Below are positions 8,626-18,363 of a stretch of DNA of 64,000 nt, piece by piece; the first letter of the stretch is position 1, and the number at the start of each line of letters is the position of its first letter. The stretch comes from an uncultured Alphaproteobacteria bacterium (GTDB taxonomy: Bacteria > Pseudomonadota > Alphaproteobacteria > Paracaedibacterales > CAIULA01): NCBI GenBank assembly GCA_903899945.1, contig CAIULA010000034.1, positions 1-64,000 on the forward strand, written 5' to 3'. A program made the translations under genes and the position numbers. The notes beneath the pieces were generated by a model. The model saw only the letters and a list, made by a program, of their open reading frames with translations, did not search any database and was not told the DNA's origin.

Positions 8626-8997
8626 CTAATCGCGACTTAATCCTAAAGCTTCTAAGATTTTAAGGTAACGATACCACTTTTCTTCATAGCTTTTTCCTAA
8701 AGTATACAGATAGTCCCATGAATATATACCTGTATCATGACGGTCTGTAAAAAGAATGCGGATTGCGTAGTTTCCAACTGACTCAATGGAATTTATACCT
8801 ATATTTTTACAGCCAGAAATGATCTTCCTTTGACTGCTACCGTGGCCTTTTGCTTCGGCTGAGGGACTTTCGATACGTAAATATTCTGCTGAATATTCAA
8901 AACAAGAACCATCATCAAATTCTATATTTAGTTTTTTCTCGCCTTTTTTGAGCCGTATTTCTATAGGCCAAATTTGGGGAGAAGAACGATCATTCAT
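8626..8997 (-). CDS. DUF971 family protein (GBBH-like N-terminal domain)
   Basis: The protein has 123 aa from the ATG at 8997. An upstream ATG at 9021 is in frame but has no ribosome site, while 8997 has AAAGG and lies within the last codons of the Trm112-like gene (8-bp overlap), a sign of translational coupling. The sequence shows [26 protein letters not shown] and the final [10 protein letters not shown], the pattern of the small DUF971 domain that is also found at the N-terminus of gamma-butyrobetaine hydroxylase. In bacteria the free-standing protein often neighbours Fe-S or folding genes; its reaction is unknown. Confidence 0.85.
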   Translation of the reverse strand: MNDRSSPQIWPIEIRLKKGEKKLNIEFDDGSCFEYSAEYLRIESPSAEAKGHGSSQRKIISGCKNIGINSIESVGNYAIRILFTDRHDTGIYSWDYLYTLGKSYEEKWYRYLKILEALGLSRD

Positions 8998-9208
8998 AAA
9001 AAGAAGAGCCTTTCTTTTCATCTTGATTTTTTTTGTTATCTAACGGTCTCGCTTCATCAATCAACATGATGGGAATACCACTCCGTATGGGATAGGCCAG
9101 GCCAGCGACTTCACTTATAAGCTCTTGATTTTTTTCATCATATATCAATCGTGTTTTTGTTAAAGGGCAAACAAGAAGCTCTAATAATCGCGAATCAATC
9201 TTAGACAC
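8990..9208 (-). CDS. Trm112-like / UPF0434 family small protein
   Basis: The protein has 72 aa. The sequence [14 protein letters not shown], then [20 protein letters not shown], is the YcaR/Trm112 pattern. Eukaryotic Trm112 is a zinc-binding activator of methyltransferases; here only one cysteine remains of the zinc ribbon, so metal binding is unlikely. The role in bacteria is unsettled. It sits in the middle of the operon from the hydrolase to DUF971, with 12 bp from the Lon-N gene and an 8-bp overlap with DUF971. Confidence 0.88.
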   Translation of the reverse strand: MSKIDSRLLELLVCPLTKTRLIYDEKNQELISEVAGLAYPIRSGIPIMLIDEARPLDNKKNQDEKKGSSFYE

Positions 9209-9220
9209 TTAAAAGCTCCT

Positions 9221-9883
9221 TTAATGACAAACTGTAGGTTTTTCTGGGTTTTCTAATGAAGCCATTTCAATCATAGTCGTTATAATTTGTGATTGTTCTT
9301 TTAAGGTGGGGCTTTCTAAAATCGCTTGTTTCTCACTTGCTTCAAATGGGCAGACCATCGCTAATGCTGTTATGAGCCTTTCATTCGACGTTTTATCTAT
9401 TTCCTGCCAATTTGGTGTTATATCCATGATTTTGAAATAGCCTTTTAAAGCTTTTAACAGACGTAATCTGTCAAAAGAGAAGTCAACCTCATCAACAAGA
9501 TCTTGTGCGTAACGATCATAGGATACAAGAGCTCGTCTGTAGCCATGTTCTGAAGCGACTTCTTCAATAATATCAAATCTAGAAATACCGCTAAGGGTAA
9601 TAATAAGACGACTTTCTTCTGCTTCATTAATGTCGATTATTCTACCAAGGCATCCTGATTTAAACAGAGAAAGATCTTCTTCCATATTCAGATTTTTGAG
9701 TATCGGTTGCACCACTCCAATCATGTGATGGCTTTTGATACTTTCAGCAATCATGCTTAGGTAATCAATTTCAAAGATTGGGATAGGTAGTTGTGAGCGC
9801 GGTAATAGCACTGCTCCATGTAAAGGGAGTAAGGGAATTAATGTTGGCAATTCTTTAGGTGTACTATTGTTCATGTTATTCAT
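9221..9883 (-). CDS. Stand-alone Lon N-terminal (substrate-binding) domain protein
   Basis: The protein has 220 aa. It consists of only the Lon N-domain: LPLLPLHGAVLLPRSQLPIPIFE (split here as LPLHGAVLLP and PIPIFE), then the central GCLGRIIDI and ISRFDI strands, then a helical tail. There is no ATPase or protease part, unlike the full Lon at 53.2 kb. The family occurs widely in Alphaproteobacteria next to a thioredoxin/TPR gene and a Trm112-like gene, as here, with a spacing of 1 bp to the thioredoxin gene. A role in handling misfolded clients is inferred from the domain only. Confidence 0.9.
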   Translation of the reverse strand: MNNMNNSTPKELPTLIPLLPLHGAVLLPRSQLPIPIFEIDYLSMIAESIKSHHMIGVVQPILKNLNMEEDLSLFKSGCLGRIIDINEAEESRLIITLSGISRFDIIEEVASEHGYRRALVSYDRYAQDLVDEVDFSFDRLRLLKALKGYFKIMDITPNWQEIDKTSNERLITALAMVCPFEASEKQAILESPTLKEQSQIITTMIEMASLENPEKPTVCH

Positions 9884-9884
9884 T

Positions 9885-10778
9885 TTACGAAAAAAGAATG
9901 GCGGACAATTTACGTCGCCCTTCTGCGGTTAGATGATGACCATGGCCAAGGGAGGAAAAAACCTTAAGAAGTGTATCTTTTGCTATTCCATTATTCCAGT
10001 TTTTATCAAAACGGTTAATTTCGAGCAACTCTTGGATAGCATTTTGAATTTCTCCATTTTTAAAATTTATTAAAGCAATTTGATAAGATTGCTGAATGGG
10101 ATCATTAGAAGTATTCAGTTGAATTTTCTCTATATCCTGAATGAGTTCTAAATGCGATAAAAGCGCCGTTGCTTGACGTGTTTGGCGCTTATCTTTTGGA
10201 ATTTGCATCAAAATTTCCTTGGCTTTCTCTGGATGGCCTAAAAGCAAATAACAATGCGCTAGTCCCGCTGCAGCTTTTTCTTCTTCTGGGAGTTTGGTTA
10301 AAATGTCCGTATAAAATCCTGCTGCTTCGTCATAAGAACTTTTATCAAAGGCTTCTGAAGCTTGCTTTAATGCTTCTTCTAAGTTAAGGGTGCTTGGAAT
10401 TTTTGTTAATTCAAAGAGTTTACTCAAAAACTGATCTAATTTTTGTTCTGATACATTTCCCATAAACGCATCTATGGGCTGCCCTCTAAAGAAAGCATAT
10501 ACAGTAGGGACTGTCTGAACTCTAAGTTGTGCCGCTAGCTCTGCATTCTCATCAATATTAATTTTTGCAAGGGTAAGTTTGCCTTGGTATTTAGCGGCGG
10601 CTTTCTCAAGTACGGGTGTAAGCTGTTTACAGGGTCCGCACCAAGGCGCCCAAAAATCAACGAGGATAATTTTCTCTGCAGAAGCTTCTATAACTTCTGC
10701 GGCAAAATTACGCGTATTAACATCCTTAATAAAGGACGTTTTTTTACTAAGATTGTTAATTCCTTCTAGAATAAGCAC
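9885..10778 (-). CDS. cnoX: Thioredoxin-TPR co-chaperone (CnoX/YbbN type)
   Basis: The protein has 297 aa. Residues about 17-125 are a thioredoxin fold with the active motif WAPWCGPCKQ and the cis-Pro loop TVPTVYAF. Residues about 140-290 are TPR-like helices (EALKQASEAFDKSSYDEA, GLAHCYLLLGHPEKA). This layout matches CnoX, which protects oxidised substrates and hands them to GroEL or DnaK; E. coli CnoX lacks CxxC, but alphaproteobacterial forms keep it. It is the second gene of the hydrolase-to-DUF971 operon. Residues 1-16 may be extra to the conserved domain. Confidence 0.88.
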   Translation of the reverse strand: MLILEGINNLSKKTSFIKDVNTRNFAAEVIEASAEKIILVDFWAPWCGPCKQLTPVLEKAAAKYQGKLTLAKINIDENAELAAQLRVQTVPTVYAFFRGQPIDAFMGNVSEQKLDQFLSKLFELTKIPSTLNLEEALKQASEAFDKSSYDEAAGFYTDILTKLPEEEKAAAGLAHCYLLLGHPEKAKEILMQIPKDKRQTRQATALLSHLELIQDIEKIQLNTSNDPIQQSYQIALINFKNGEIQNAIQELLEINRFDKNWNNGIAKDTLLKVFSSLGHGHHLTAEGRRKLSAILFS

Positions 10779-10809
10779 TCTTAATTTTCCCTATTCGTTT
10801 TATCTTTCG

Positions 10810-11472
10810 TTAGACAGCAATGGATTGCTTGAAATTGTTTAATCTGGAATTAAGATAATCCTCTACATGATGACATAATGACGGGATTTGATCTGTAAAG
10901 AAATGATCCGATTGATTGACCAACTGGTAATCAATTTTTATTCCCTTTTGATTGCGCAATTTTTCAACAAGGGTTCCAATAGAGGCAACTGGCACGATCG
11001 CATCTTCACTTCCATGAATAATCTGTCCCGAAACAGGGCAAGGAGCAAGAAAATTAAAATCATACATATTTGCAGGCGGACTGACCGAAATGAATCCTTC
11101 CAATTCGGGTCTTCTCATTAAAAGCTGCATGGCAATCCAGGCGCCAAAAGAAAATCCGGCCACCCAAAATCTGTTCACGTTCGGATTGGTCGATTGTAAC
11201 CAATCCAGAGCAGAAGCTGCATCGCTTAGCTCTCCTTCCCCGTTATCGTAACTACCTTCGGATCGCCCTACGCCCCTGAAATTAAATCTAAGGGTGCTAA
11301 ATCCCTGTTCTACGAAACTTCTGTAAAGGGCATAAACAACTTTATTATTCATTGTTCCCCCGTGTTTCGGATGGGGATGAAGAATAAGGGCGATAGGCGC
11401 ATCTTTGTCATTGCTAGGTTGATAGCGGCCTTCTATTCTTCCTGCAGACCCATTAAAAATTACCTCTGGCAT
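10810..11472 (-). CDS. Alpha/beta hydrolase, dienelactone-hydrolase-like
   Basis: The protein has 220 aa from the ATG at 11472, chosen over an upstream ATG (11499) because GGAAGGAA lies 7 bases before it and MPEVIFNGSAGRIEGRY is the usual family start. The nucleophile elbow is GFSFGAW, the acid is probably in HGSEDAIVP, and the base is in QSDHFF. HPHPKHGGTMNN is characteristic of this alphaproteobacterial subgroup. The substrate is unknown. It is the first gene of the minus-strand operon and is divergent from iscR. Confidence 0.88.
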   Translation of the reverse strand: MPEVIFNGSAGRIEGRYQPSNDKDAPIALILHPHPKHGGTMNNKVVYALYRSFVEQGFSTLRFNFRGVGRSEGSYDNGEGELSDAASALDWLQSTNPNVNRFWVAGFSFGAWIAMQLLMRRPELEGFISVSPPANMYDFNFLAPCPVSGQIIHGSEDAIVPVASIGTLVEKLRNQKGIKIDYQLVNQSDHFFTDQIPSLCHHVEDYLNSRLNNFKQSIAV

Positions 11473-11551
11473 ACCCGTTCCTTCCTTATCTATGGACATT
11501 CTCTCTAAGAATCTTTCTTATTTCTATAAAAATCCTGAGAGTTGATAGTAA

Positions 11552-11583
11552 ATACTTGACTTATTTAGTCGGAATATCATAGT
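11552..11583 (+). promoter_or_regulatory. iscR promoter overlapped by a type-1-like IscR box
   Basis: Bases 11552-11577 read ATAC-TTGACT, a 5-base AT spacer, AGTCGG and AATAT. This fits the E. coli type 1 IscR consensus (ATASYYGACT, spacer, AGTCRRSTAT) at nearly every position, with one extra base near the 3' end. TTGACT (11556-11561) also serves as a -35 element, and CATAGT (11578-11583) after a 16-base spacer is a fair -10. Bound [2Fe-2S] IscR would occlude the polymerase, giving autorepression of the isc operon. Confidence 0.7.
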
Positions 11584-11708
11584 TCTTGTATTAAGTTTAG
11601 CTGATCTTTCAATCAGGCAAATTTTTAAGAAAACAAATTACCTGCCAAGATTAGCATGCCTTAAAATAAAGTGCTACGAAATTAAATAAAGATCCTTAGG
11701 GGAAACAA

Positions 11709-12203
11709 TTGAAACTAAGTACAAAGGCCAGATATGCTGTAATGGCGATGGTGGATCTTGCTAGAGAGGGGGGAGATAATGCATCTTCTTCTTTGACGGT
11801 GATCGCTGAACGTCAGAGTTTGCCTTTACCTTATTTAGAGCAGCTTTTCCTAAAGCTTCGAAGAGCTGAACTTGTAAAAAGTGCAAGAGGATCTAATGGC
11901 GGATATATGCTGATGCGTAGCCCCGCTGAGACTAACATTTATGATATTATAGTGGCCGTCGATACACCCATGAAAGCGACTCGCTGCAATGATCATTCTC
12001 TTAAAGGATGTCATCTAAACAAAACCCGATGTCTTACCCATAATTTATGGAAAGGACTGGAGGACGTGGTTCAGTCATATCTAAAAACAGTTAGCTTAGA
12101 AGATGTTTGTCATAAAAGAACAATAGCTTTCTCTAAAGAAGAGGATGAAGTTTTATTTTCCAGAGGTGATCAGCAGCAATGGCTGCACAGGGGGCAAAAT
12201 TGA
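11709..12203 (+). CDS. iscR: Fe-S cluster regulator IscR (Rrf2 family)
   Basis: The protein has 164 aa and a TTG start with a good ribosome site (AGGGGA). The winged helix covers residues 1-75 (LSTKARYAVMAM, LEQLFLKLRRAELV, GSNGGY). The cluster ligands are Cys93, Cys101, Cys108 and His111 in the CLTHNLW context, all kept relative to E. coli Cys92/98/104/His107, although the spacing between the first two is wider. It should bind a [2Fe-2S] cluster and repress its own operon. The 3' end overlaps the next gene by 25 bp. Confidence 0.95.
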   Translation: MKLSTKARYAVMAMVDLAREGGDNASSSLTVIAERQSLPLPYLEQLFLKLRRAELVKSARGSNGGYMLMRSPAETNIYDIIVAVDTPMKATRCNDHSLKGCHLNKTRCLTHNLWKGLEDVVQSYLKTVSLEDVCHKRTIAFSKEEDEVLFSRGDQQQWLHRGQN

Positions 12204-13345
12204 GAGTCTATTTTGACTACAATGCGACTGCTCCTTTAAGGAGCTCTGTACGTCAGACTATGATTGAAGCCATGGATTTGGTGGGTAATGCGTCCTCGGT
12301 TCATTCTTTTGGAAGAGATGTGCGGAAGAAAATAGAATCTTCTCGTCAAAGGGTTGCAATCGCTTTGGGACTTGAATCAAAAAGAGTAATCTTTACAAGT
12401 GGGGCAACTGAATCAAACAACCTCGCTTTAAAAAATTTTTCCGGACGAGTGATTGTTTCTGCAATCGAACATGACTCAGTTTTTAAAGTACGAGACGATG
12501 CCGTTACAATTCCTGTATCAACAGATGGAGTTGTTGATCTTGATAATCTAGATAAGCTCCTTGAAAAGAATTCTGGTGAGCCTACGCTTATTTCTGTAAT
12601 GGCTGCGAACAATGAAACAGGAGTGATTCAGCCGTTAGCCGAGGTTGTTCAGATTGCTAAAAAACATCGTGCCTACGTTCACAGTGATGCAGTGCAAGCT
12701 ATTGGAAAGGTAGAGTTTCCCTGGCATATGCTAGACATGATTTCGGTATCTGGTCATAAACTAGGAGGGCCTGCTGGAATTGGTTGCCTTGTTATTAACA
12801 CAGGCTTGCCGATTGTTCCCTACATTAAAGGGGGAGGGCAAGAACGCTCTTACCGTGCTGGAACGGAAAATTTGATTGGAATTGTAGGTATGGCAGCTGC
12901 GATTGAGGAAAGTCTGAAAGATAATTGGATTCATGCAAAAAAATTAAGGGACACTTTGGAAGATCTTATAAGTGAAATTGACCCAGACGCTTTAGTTATT
13001 AAAAAAGAAACGAATCGTCTCAGTAATACAGCGGTCCTTTATATGGCTGGAGTGAAAAGTGAAACCCAGATAATGAGCTTTGATTTAAAAGGTTTTGCAG
13101 TTAGTGCAGGTGCTGCATGTTCTTCTGGAAAAGTAAAAACATCCAGAGTGCTGGAGGCCATGGGATTTAACACAGATAAAAATGGACAAGTGATAAGGGT
13201 CAGTATTGGGCCAAATTCTAATTTTAAAGAAATTGATGGGTTCGTAAGAGCATGGCAATCAATTTATGAAAAATGCTCAAACGCAAAAAGTAAATACGTT
13301 AATAATGTTCGAGGAGATGATTATGAATTCGCGTACGGTGCCTAA
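12179..13345 (+). CDS. Cysteine desulfurase, first of two (NifS/IscS-like)
   Basis: The protein has 388 aa. It is a PLP-dependent enzyme that strips sulfur from cysteine. Motifs: DYNATAP near the start, TSGATESNN (73-81), EHDS with His98, the PLP lysine Lys194 in SGHKLGGP, and the sulfur-carrying Cys314 in [11 protein letters not shown]. It has AGRVGMAA-like NifS features and the shorter CSSGKV loop, unlike the downstream IscS (CTSSSLEPS). The start overlaps iscR by 25 bp with AGAGGTG upstream. In Rickettsia the same tandem pair is present. It may supply sulfur to another acceptor (tRNA or Suf-type) or back up IscS; this is inference. Confidence 0.92.
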   Translation: MAAQGAKLRVYFDYNATAPLRSSVRQTMIEAMDLVGNASSVHSFGRDVRKKIESSRQRVAIALGLESKRVIFTSGATESNNLALKNFSGRVIVSAIEHDSVFKVRDDAVTIPVSTDGVVDLDNLDKLLEKNSGEPTLISVMAANNETGVIQPLAEVVQIAKKHRAYVHSDAVQAIGKVEFPWHMLDMISVSGHKLGGPAGIGCLVINTGLPIVPYIKGGGQERSYRAGTENLIGIVGMAAAIEESLKDNWIHAKKLRDTLEDLISEIDPDALVIKKETNRLSNTAVLYMAGVKSETQIMSFDLKGFAVSAGAACSSGKVKTSRVLEAMGFNTDKNGQVIRVSIGPNSNFKEIDGFVRAWQSIYEKCSNAKSKYVNNVRGDDYEFAYGA

Positions 13346-14579
13346 TTTACATCCATCATCTTTGGTTCCAACGGAACAGATATATCTGGACTATCAGGCA
13401 ACAACACCTTGTGACCCAAGGGTTTTAGAGAAAATGCTGCCTTATTTTACAGGAATATTTGGAAATCCTCACTCAAGAAACCATCTGCATGGATGGCTTG
13501 CTGAAGAAGCTATTGAAACTGCAAGACAACAAATAGCAGATATAATAAAGGCCGATGAACGAGAAATTATTTTCACGAGCGGTGCCACTGAATCTAACAA
13601 CATGGCTATTAAAGGTGTTGCCCATTTTTATGGGGATAAGAAAAAACACATCATCACTTGTGTGACAGAGCATAAATGCGTTTTAGAAAGCTGCCGTTCA
13701 TTAGAACAGCAAGGTTTTGAGGTTACATATCTTCCCGTCGGACCTAATGGTCTGATTGACTTAGATCAGCTTAGAAATGCAATAAAGGAAGATACTCTTC
13801 TTGTTTCTATCATGGCCGTTAATAATGAAATCGGGGTTATTCAACCTATTAAGGAAATAGGCGCTATTTGCAGGGAAAAAGGAGTTTTTTTCCACACAGA
13901 TGCGGCCCAGGCCATTGGAAAAATTGACATCGATATTAATGAAATGAATATTGATCTATTAAGCGTATCTGGTCATAAGGTTTATGGACCAAAAGGAGTG
14001 GGAGCGCTTTTTGTTAGGCGCAAACCAAGGGTTCGTATGCAGGCGCTTATAAGTGGGGGTGGTCAGGAACGGGGAATGCGTTCAGGTACATTGCCGACGC
14101 CTCTTTGTATTGGCCTTGGCGAAGCATGCGCCATTGCTGATCGTGAAATGAAAGATGAGACTGCGCGCATTAGTAAATTAAGCCACCGTTTGTATGATGG
14201 GATTTGTCAAAGATTATCTCACGTTTATTTAAATGGTGATTTAGAAAAACGTATCCCTGGAAATTTGAATATAAGCTTTGCTTTTGTAGAAGGTGAGGGG
14301 TTGATGATGGGTATAAAAGAACTATCTGTTTCTTCAGGATCTGCATGCACGTCTTCATCTCTTGAGCCTTCTTATGTATTAAGAGCCTTGGGGGTGGAGG
14401 AAGAATTGGCCCATACTTCAATCAGGTTTGGTATTGGACGTTTTACAACTGAGCAAGAAATTGAAGTAGCAATTGAAAAAGTTGTTCAAGAAGTTGAACG
14501 TCTTCGTTCAATGAGCCCTTTGTGGGAAATGGCGCAAGAAGGTATCGATATAAAATCCATACAATGGGCAGCACATTAG
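13323..14579 (+). CDS. iscS: Cysteine desulfurase IscS
   Basis: The protein has 418 aa from the ATG at 13323, which has AGGAGATG directly upstream; longer in-frame starts would lie deep in the previous gene. The 23-bp overlap with the first desulfurase suggests coupled translation. Hallmarks are [22 protein letters not shown], His117 in TEHK, PLP Lys219 in [12 protein letters not shown] and persulfide Cys342 in [13 protein letters not shown], followed by the C-terminal IscU-contact tail ([18 protein letters not shown]). It is the main sulfur donor to IscU and is nearly collinear with E. coli IscS. Confidence 0.97.
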   Translation: MNSRTVPNLHPSSLVPTEQIYLDYQATTPCDPRVLEKMLPYFTGIFGNPHSRNHLHGWLAEEAIETARQQIADIIKADEREIIFTSGATESNNMAIKGVAHFYGDKKKHIITCVTEHKCVLESCRSLEQQGFEVTYLPVGPNGLIDLDQLRNAIKEDTLLVSIMAVNNEIGVIQPIKEIGAICREKGVFFHTDAAQAIGKIDIDINEMNIDLLSVSGHKVYGPKGVGALFVRRKPRVRMQALISGGGQERGMRSGTLPTPLCIGLGEACAIADREMKDETARISKLSHRLYDGICQRLSHVYLNGDLEKRIPGNLNISFAFVEGEGLMMGIKELSVSSGSACTSSSLEPSYVLRALGVEEELAHTSIRFGIGRFTTEQEIEVAIEKVVQEVERLRSMSPLWEMAQEGIDIKSIQWAAH

Positions 14580-14600
14580 AGTTAACTAAGGAGAGAGAAA

Positions 14601-15002
14601 ATGGCTTATAGTCATCAAGTTATTGATCATTATGAAAATCCTCGCAATGTGGGGACATTAGATAAAAATGATAATAGTGTTGGAACCGGTTTGGTTGGAG
14701 CGCCCGCTTGTGGTGATGTTATGAAACTGCAAATCAAAGTAAGCGCTGATGGAATTATCGAAGACGCTAAATTTAAAACGTTTGGATGTGGTTCAGCAAT
14801 TGCTTCTTCTTCACTTGTAACAGAGTGGGTCAAGGGAAAGAGCGTTGATGAGGCAAGTCAAATTCGCAATACAGAAATTGCCCACCATTTGGCGCTTCCT
14901 CCTGTTAAAATACATTGTTCTATTTTAGCCGAAGATGCTATTAAAGCTGCGCTTGAAGATTATAAGGAAAAACAGAAAAACAAAATCCAAGAGGCAGCAT
15001 AG
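14601..15002 (+). CDS. iscU: Fe-S cluster scaffold IscU
   Basis: The protein has 133 aa. It assembles the [2Fe-2S] cluster with sulfur from IscS. The ligands Cys37, Asp39, Cys63, His105 and Cys106 are all present. The LPPVK motif at 99-103 is the docking peptide recognised by HscA. The ribosome site GGAGAG lies 8 bases before the ATG. Length is standard with a slightly longer basic tail. Confidence 0.97.
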   Translation: MAYSHQVIDHYENPRNVGTLDKNDNSVGTGLVGAPACGDVMKLQIKVSADGIIEDAKFKTFGCGSAIASSSLVTEWVKGKSVDEASQIRNTEIAHHLALPPVKIHCSILAEDAIKAALEDYKEKQKNKIQEAA

Positions 15003-15011
15003 GGCACCGCA

Positions 15012-15344
15012 ATGAAAGCACCTATCGAAATAACCGAAGCAGCTTTGGGGCGTGTTAAGTACCTTTTGGAAAAAAGAGGAAAACCTTCACTTGGAATTCG
15101 CATTGGCCTTCGTACCAAAGGGTGTTCAGGTTTGTCTTATACGTTGGAATACGCAGATGAACGCCATCCTATGGATGAGGTTTTGGAAAAAGAAGGTGTT
15201 ACTATTCTAATTGATCCAAAAGCAACTTTATTCATTTTGGGAACGGAAATGGATTTTGTTGAAGAAAAAATGCAATCAGGTTTTGTGTTTCGTAACCCAA
15301 ATGAAAAAGGGCGCTGTGGTTGCGGAAAATCCTTTCATGTTTAA
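15012..15344 (+). CDS. iscA: A-type Fe-S carrier IscA
   Basis: The protein has 110 aa. The three invariant cysteines are Cys38 (GCSGLSY) and Cys102/Cys104 (RCGCGKSF). It accepts clusters from the IscU scaffold and passes them to apo-enzymes, notably [4Fe-4S] proteins. It lies 9 bp after iscU and 18 bp before hscB in the same operon. Confidence 0.96.
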   Translation: MKAPIEITEAALGRVKYLLEKRGKPSLGIRIGLRTKGCSGLSYTLEYADERHPMDEVLEKEGVTILIDPKATLFILGTEMDFVEEKMQSGFVFRNPNEKGRCGCGKSFHV

Positions 15345-15362
15345 TGTGTTAAGAGAAGCGCC

Positions 15363-15920
15363 ATGTTAAATCCATTGCTTGGAAGCGGTGTTATTGATAT
15401 CGAGACGATTCGTCCTCAAGCAACTCCTTTTGCTCTTTTAGGTTTAGAGCCAACGTTTGATATTGATCAAAAGAAAATGGAGTTTCATTATTTTTGTTTA
15501 CAGCGAGAGCTTCATCCGGATCGCTTTGTAAACAAAACAGCTCATGAAGCGAATGGTGCACGAATGATGTCTGCATGGGTTAATAATGCATACAGCAAGC
15601 TAAAGGATCCAATTCTGAGAGCAGAGTCATTATTGAGGATCATGGGATTGAGTATTCCAGGTGAAAAAGATACATCTGTACAAGATCCGATCCTTTTAAA
15701 TGAGGTTATGGAATGGCGTGAGGAGTTAGCCGAGATTCATTCCCTGCAATCACTGGAAGATTTTCATAAGAAATTTAATGAAATACTTCAAGAGTGCGGC
15801 GAACATTTCTCCTTAAGCTGGAAAAATAAGGATATTCTTTCAATGCAAAAGTCATATTTAAAAATGGTATATGTTTCAAAGGTTATTGAAGAGGCCAAAG
15901 AACATAAACGAAATTATTAG
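15363..15920 (+). CDS. hscB: J-domain co-chaperone HscB
   Basis: The protein has 185 aa. The N-terminal J-domain has ATPFALLGLEPTFDID and the HPD triad at 51-53 (LHPDRF), which stimulates HscA ATPase. The C-terminal three-helix part (from about 95) binds IscU; it is variable and partly recognised here (LLNEVMEWREELAEI). Length is close to the usual 170-180 aa. It sits between iscA and hscA. Confidence 0.94.
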   Translation: MLNPLLGSGVIDIETIRPQATPFALLGLEPTFDIDQKKMEFHYFCLQRELHPDRFVNKTAHEANGARMMSAWVNNAYSKLKDPILRAESLLRIMGLSIPGEKDTSVQDPILLNEVMEWREELAEIHSLQSLEDFHKKFNEILQECGEHFSLSWKNKDILSMQKSYLKMVYVSKVIEEAKEHKRNY

Positions 15921-15934
15921 TCATTTAGTGTAAA

Positions 15935-17683
15935 GTGCATAAAGTGTTATTACAACTTTCAGAACCAGGCGAAACTCCCCTTCCTCATTCAGAGAAAGAC
16001 CAAATTGTTGTTGGAATAGACCTTGGGACAACGCATTCGGTTGTAGCAATTGTCCAGGATGGAAAGCCTGTGCCTTTGAGGATTGATGGAGAGTTTTTGA
16101 TACCTTCAGTCGTGGGCTGGAAAAACAATATTCTTAAAATTGGAAAAGATGCTTTAGAAGAATGCGCTTCTGATGAATATGTTTCTTCTTTTAAGCGTTA
16201 TATGAATCAACCCTCCAAAGTATTGATGCATGGAAAAACACCTGTTGAGCTTTCAGCAGAAGTCTTACGTTACATAAAACATCATGTTGAATCGGCTCTT
16301 GGGCAAGAAGTTAAAAAGGCTGTTATTACAGTGCCCGCTTATTTTGACGACACAGCTCGTCAGGCAACAAAAGATGCTGCAACCTTGGCAGGTTTGTCTG
16401 TTCTAAGGTTAATTAATGAGCCAACAGCGGCGGCTCTGTCCTATGGTTTGGATCAATCTGCCGAAGGATTGTATGTCATTTACGATTTTGGTGGTGGCAC
16501 ATTTGATGTTTCCCTTTTAAAAATGTCGATGGGGGTTTTTCAAGTTTTAGCAACCAGCGGCGACGTTGAATTAGGCGGCGATGACATCGATCAAGCCATT
16601 GCTAGTTATTGGCATCAAGACAAAGGCATTTCTTTAGATAAGAATTTGACAAGATTAGCCCGAAAGGCCAAAGAATCTTTGGCAAATCAAGTAAATTGGC
16701 AAGAAAATTTTTCCGGGCAGATGCTTGAGCTCAGTCAAGAAAAGCTTAATGAGATCGCAAAACCATTTGTACAGAAAACCCTTTCGATTTGTTGGGGTAT
16801 TTTCATAGACGCAAATATCGATATAAGTGATGTGAAAGGCGTTGTGTTGGTTGGCGGTTCAACGCGCTTACAAGAAATCAGATCCGCTGTCCGTACCTTT
16901 TTTAAAAAAGAACCTTTGATTAATTTAGACCCTGACCAAATCGTGGCTCTGGGGGCTGCTTTGCAAGCTGATGCCTTAAGTTATGGTTCGGAAACTTTGC
17001 TTTTAGATGTTGCATCGCTTTCCTTGGGAATAGAAACAATGGGAGGGTTGGTTGAAAAAATTATCCCTCGAAATACCCCGGTTCCAACGGCTATTGCTCA
17101 AGAATTCACAACATATCAAGATGGACAGACCGCTATGAAAATCCACGTTGTGCAAGGTGAAAGAGAGCTTGTATCAGGATGCAGGTCGCTAGCTGAGTTT
17201 GTTTTAACCGATATTCCACCCATGGTGGCGGGAGCAGCCCGAATACAAGTGACATTTGAAGTCGATGCTGATGGGGTTTTAACAGTATCTGCTTTAGAAA
17301 AAACAACTGAAACCTTTCAGAGAATTACTGTCAAACCAAGCTATGGGTTAAATCATGAAGATTTAGAGCGTATGATTCAAGAAGGTTTTGAAAAGGGCGT
17401 TGAGGACATAGAAAAACGGCTTTTAATTGAAGTTGAAGTGGAGGCGAAACAACTGTTACATTCTTTAAAAGTCGCAATCGAAGCTGATTCCGATCTTTTG
17501 AGTAACGAAGAGAAAGAGAATCTTGAGAGTAAAGCAAATTATTTGAAATCTATTTTGAGTCAAAGTGATCGGGAAATGATCAGAAAACAGATAAAAGATC
17601 TATCGGTGATGAGTCAATCCTTTGCTGAAAGACGTATTAGTCGTGCTATACAAAAGAGATTAATGGGGCAACCTGTTATTTAA
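15935..17683 (+). CDS. hscA: Hsp70-type chaperone HscA
   Basis: The protein has 582 aa. A GTG start at 15935 is used because no ATG is present before the conserved LLQLSEPG; a GTG three codons later is equally possible and neither has a clear ribosome site. The ATPase domain (to about 375) has [32 protein letters not shown] and VLVGGSTRL; the substrate-binding domain (about 385-500) has [10 protein letters not shown]. It releases clusters from IscU by binding LPPVK. It is about 30 residues shorter than E. coli HscA, mainly in the lid. Confidence 0.96.
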   Translation: MHKVLLQLSEPGETPLPHSEKDQIVVGIDLGTTHSVVAIVQDGKPVPLRIDGEFLIPSVVGWKNNILKIGKDALEECASDEYVSSFKRYMNQPSKVLMHGKTPVELSAEVLRYIKHHVESALGQEVKKAVITVPAYFDDTARQATKDAATLAGLSVLRLINEPTAAALSYGLDQSAEGLYVIYDFGGGTFDVSLLKMSMGVFQVLATSGDVELGGDDIDQAIASYWHQDKGISLDKNLTRLARKAKESLANQVNWQENFSGQMLELSQEKLNEIAKPFVQKTLSICWGIFIDANIDISDVKGVVLVGGSTRLQEIRSAVRTFFKKEPLINLDPDQIVALGAALQADALSYGSETLLLDVASLSLGIETMGGLVEKIIPRNTPVPTAIAQEFTTYQDGQTAMKIHVVQGERELVSGCRSLAEFVLTDIPPMVAGAARIQVTFEVDADGVLTVSALEKTTETFQRITVKPSYGLNHEDLERMIQEGFEKGVEDIEKRLLIEVEVEAKQLLHSLKVAIEADSDLLSNEEKENLESKANYLKSILSQSDREMIRKQIKDLSVMSQSFAERRISRAIQKRLMGQPVI

Positions 17684-17708
17684 GAGTTAAAAAAGAGAGA
17701 GTGTAAAA

Positions 17709-18038
17709 ATGCCTAAAATAAAATTTATCCAAACTGATGGCCAAACAATAGAGGTCGAAGCTCCTATTGGTTTATCCATCTTAGAAATTGCTCATCGAAA
17801 TAATATAGATCTTGAAGGGGCTTGCGAAGGATCACTAGCTTGCTCCACATGTCATGTGGTTGTGGACAGCGAATGGTACGATTTATTACCGGCCGCTACA
17901 GAAGACGAAGAAGATATGTTGGACTTAGCTTTTGGACTGACACACACGTCACGCCTTGGTTGTCAGATTATCATGACGGATGAATTAGACGGTCTGAAAG
18001 TGCGCCTTCCAGCCGGCACGCGCAATATGATGGTTTAA
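17709..18038 (+). CDS. fdx: [2Fe-2S] ferredoxin of the ISC system
   Basis: The protein has 109 aa. Adrenodoxin-type cysteines are Cys39, Cys45, Cys48 ([12 protein letters not shown]) and Cys85 (SRLGCQI). It provides electrons for cluster assembly on IscU. The following iscX starts at the very next base after its stop. Confidence 0.96.
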   Translation: MPKIKFIQTDGQTIEVEAPIGLSILEIAHRNNIDLEGACEGSLACSTCHVVVDSEWYDLLPAATEDEEDMLDLAFGLTHTSRLGCQIIMTDELDGLKVRLPAGTRNMMV

Positions 18039-18245
18039 ATGAGCCAGAAGCTTAAATGGACAGATATCTATGATATTGCAATCGCCCTAGAAGAAGAGCA
18101 TCCTGATATCGATATCTTGTCCACTCGATTTACAGATCTATGGCAATGGGTTCAAAATCTTCCTGATTTTGACGATGATCCCAATAAAAGCAGCGAAAAA
18201 ATCCTAGAAGCTATTCAGATGGCGTGGCTTGAAGAGAGGCGGTAA
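18039..18245 (+). CDS. iscX: IscX (YfhJ) Fe-S assembly regulator
   Basis: The protein has 68 aa and is acidic. The pattern LKWTDIYDIAIALEEEHPD, STRFTDLWQWV and LPDFDDDP matches IscX, which binds IscS and iron and tunes the rate of assembly. It is the last gene of the operon and abuts fdx with no gap. Confidence 0.94.
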   Translation: MSQKLKWTDIYDIAIALEEEHPDIDILSTRFTDLWQWVQNLPDFDDDPNKSSEKILEAIQMAWLEERR

Positions 18246-18316
18246 TTTATTCTTTTCGAGTGCAGCTCAGCTCACATTTAGTTCATTGATAAGGAGAAAA
18301 GCAAACTCGAAAGCAT

Positions 18317-18362
18317 CTAATAACAGTAATCAAACGTTCACTGTTATTAGAACTTTATTTTG
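18317..18362 (+). terminator. Terminator of the isc operon
   Basis: CTAATAACAGT (18317-18327) and ACTGTTATTAG (18340-18350) are perfect 11-bp inverted arms with a 12-nt loop, followed on the plus strand by AACTTTATTTT. It lies between iscX and the convergent pntB and could act on both strands. Confidence 0.7.
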
Positions 18363-18363
18363 A

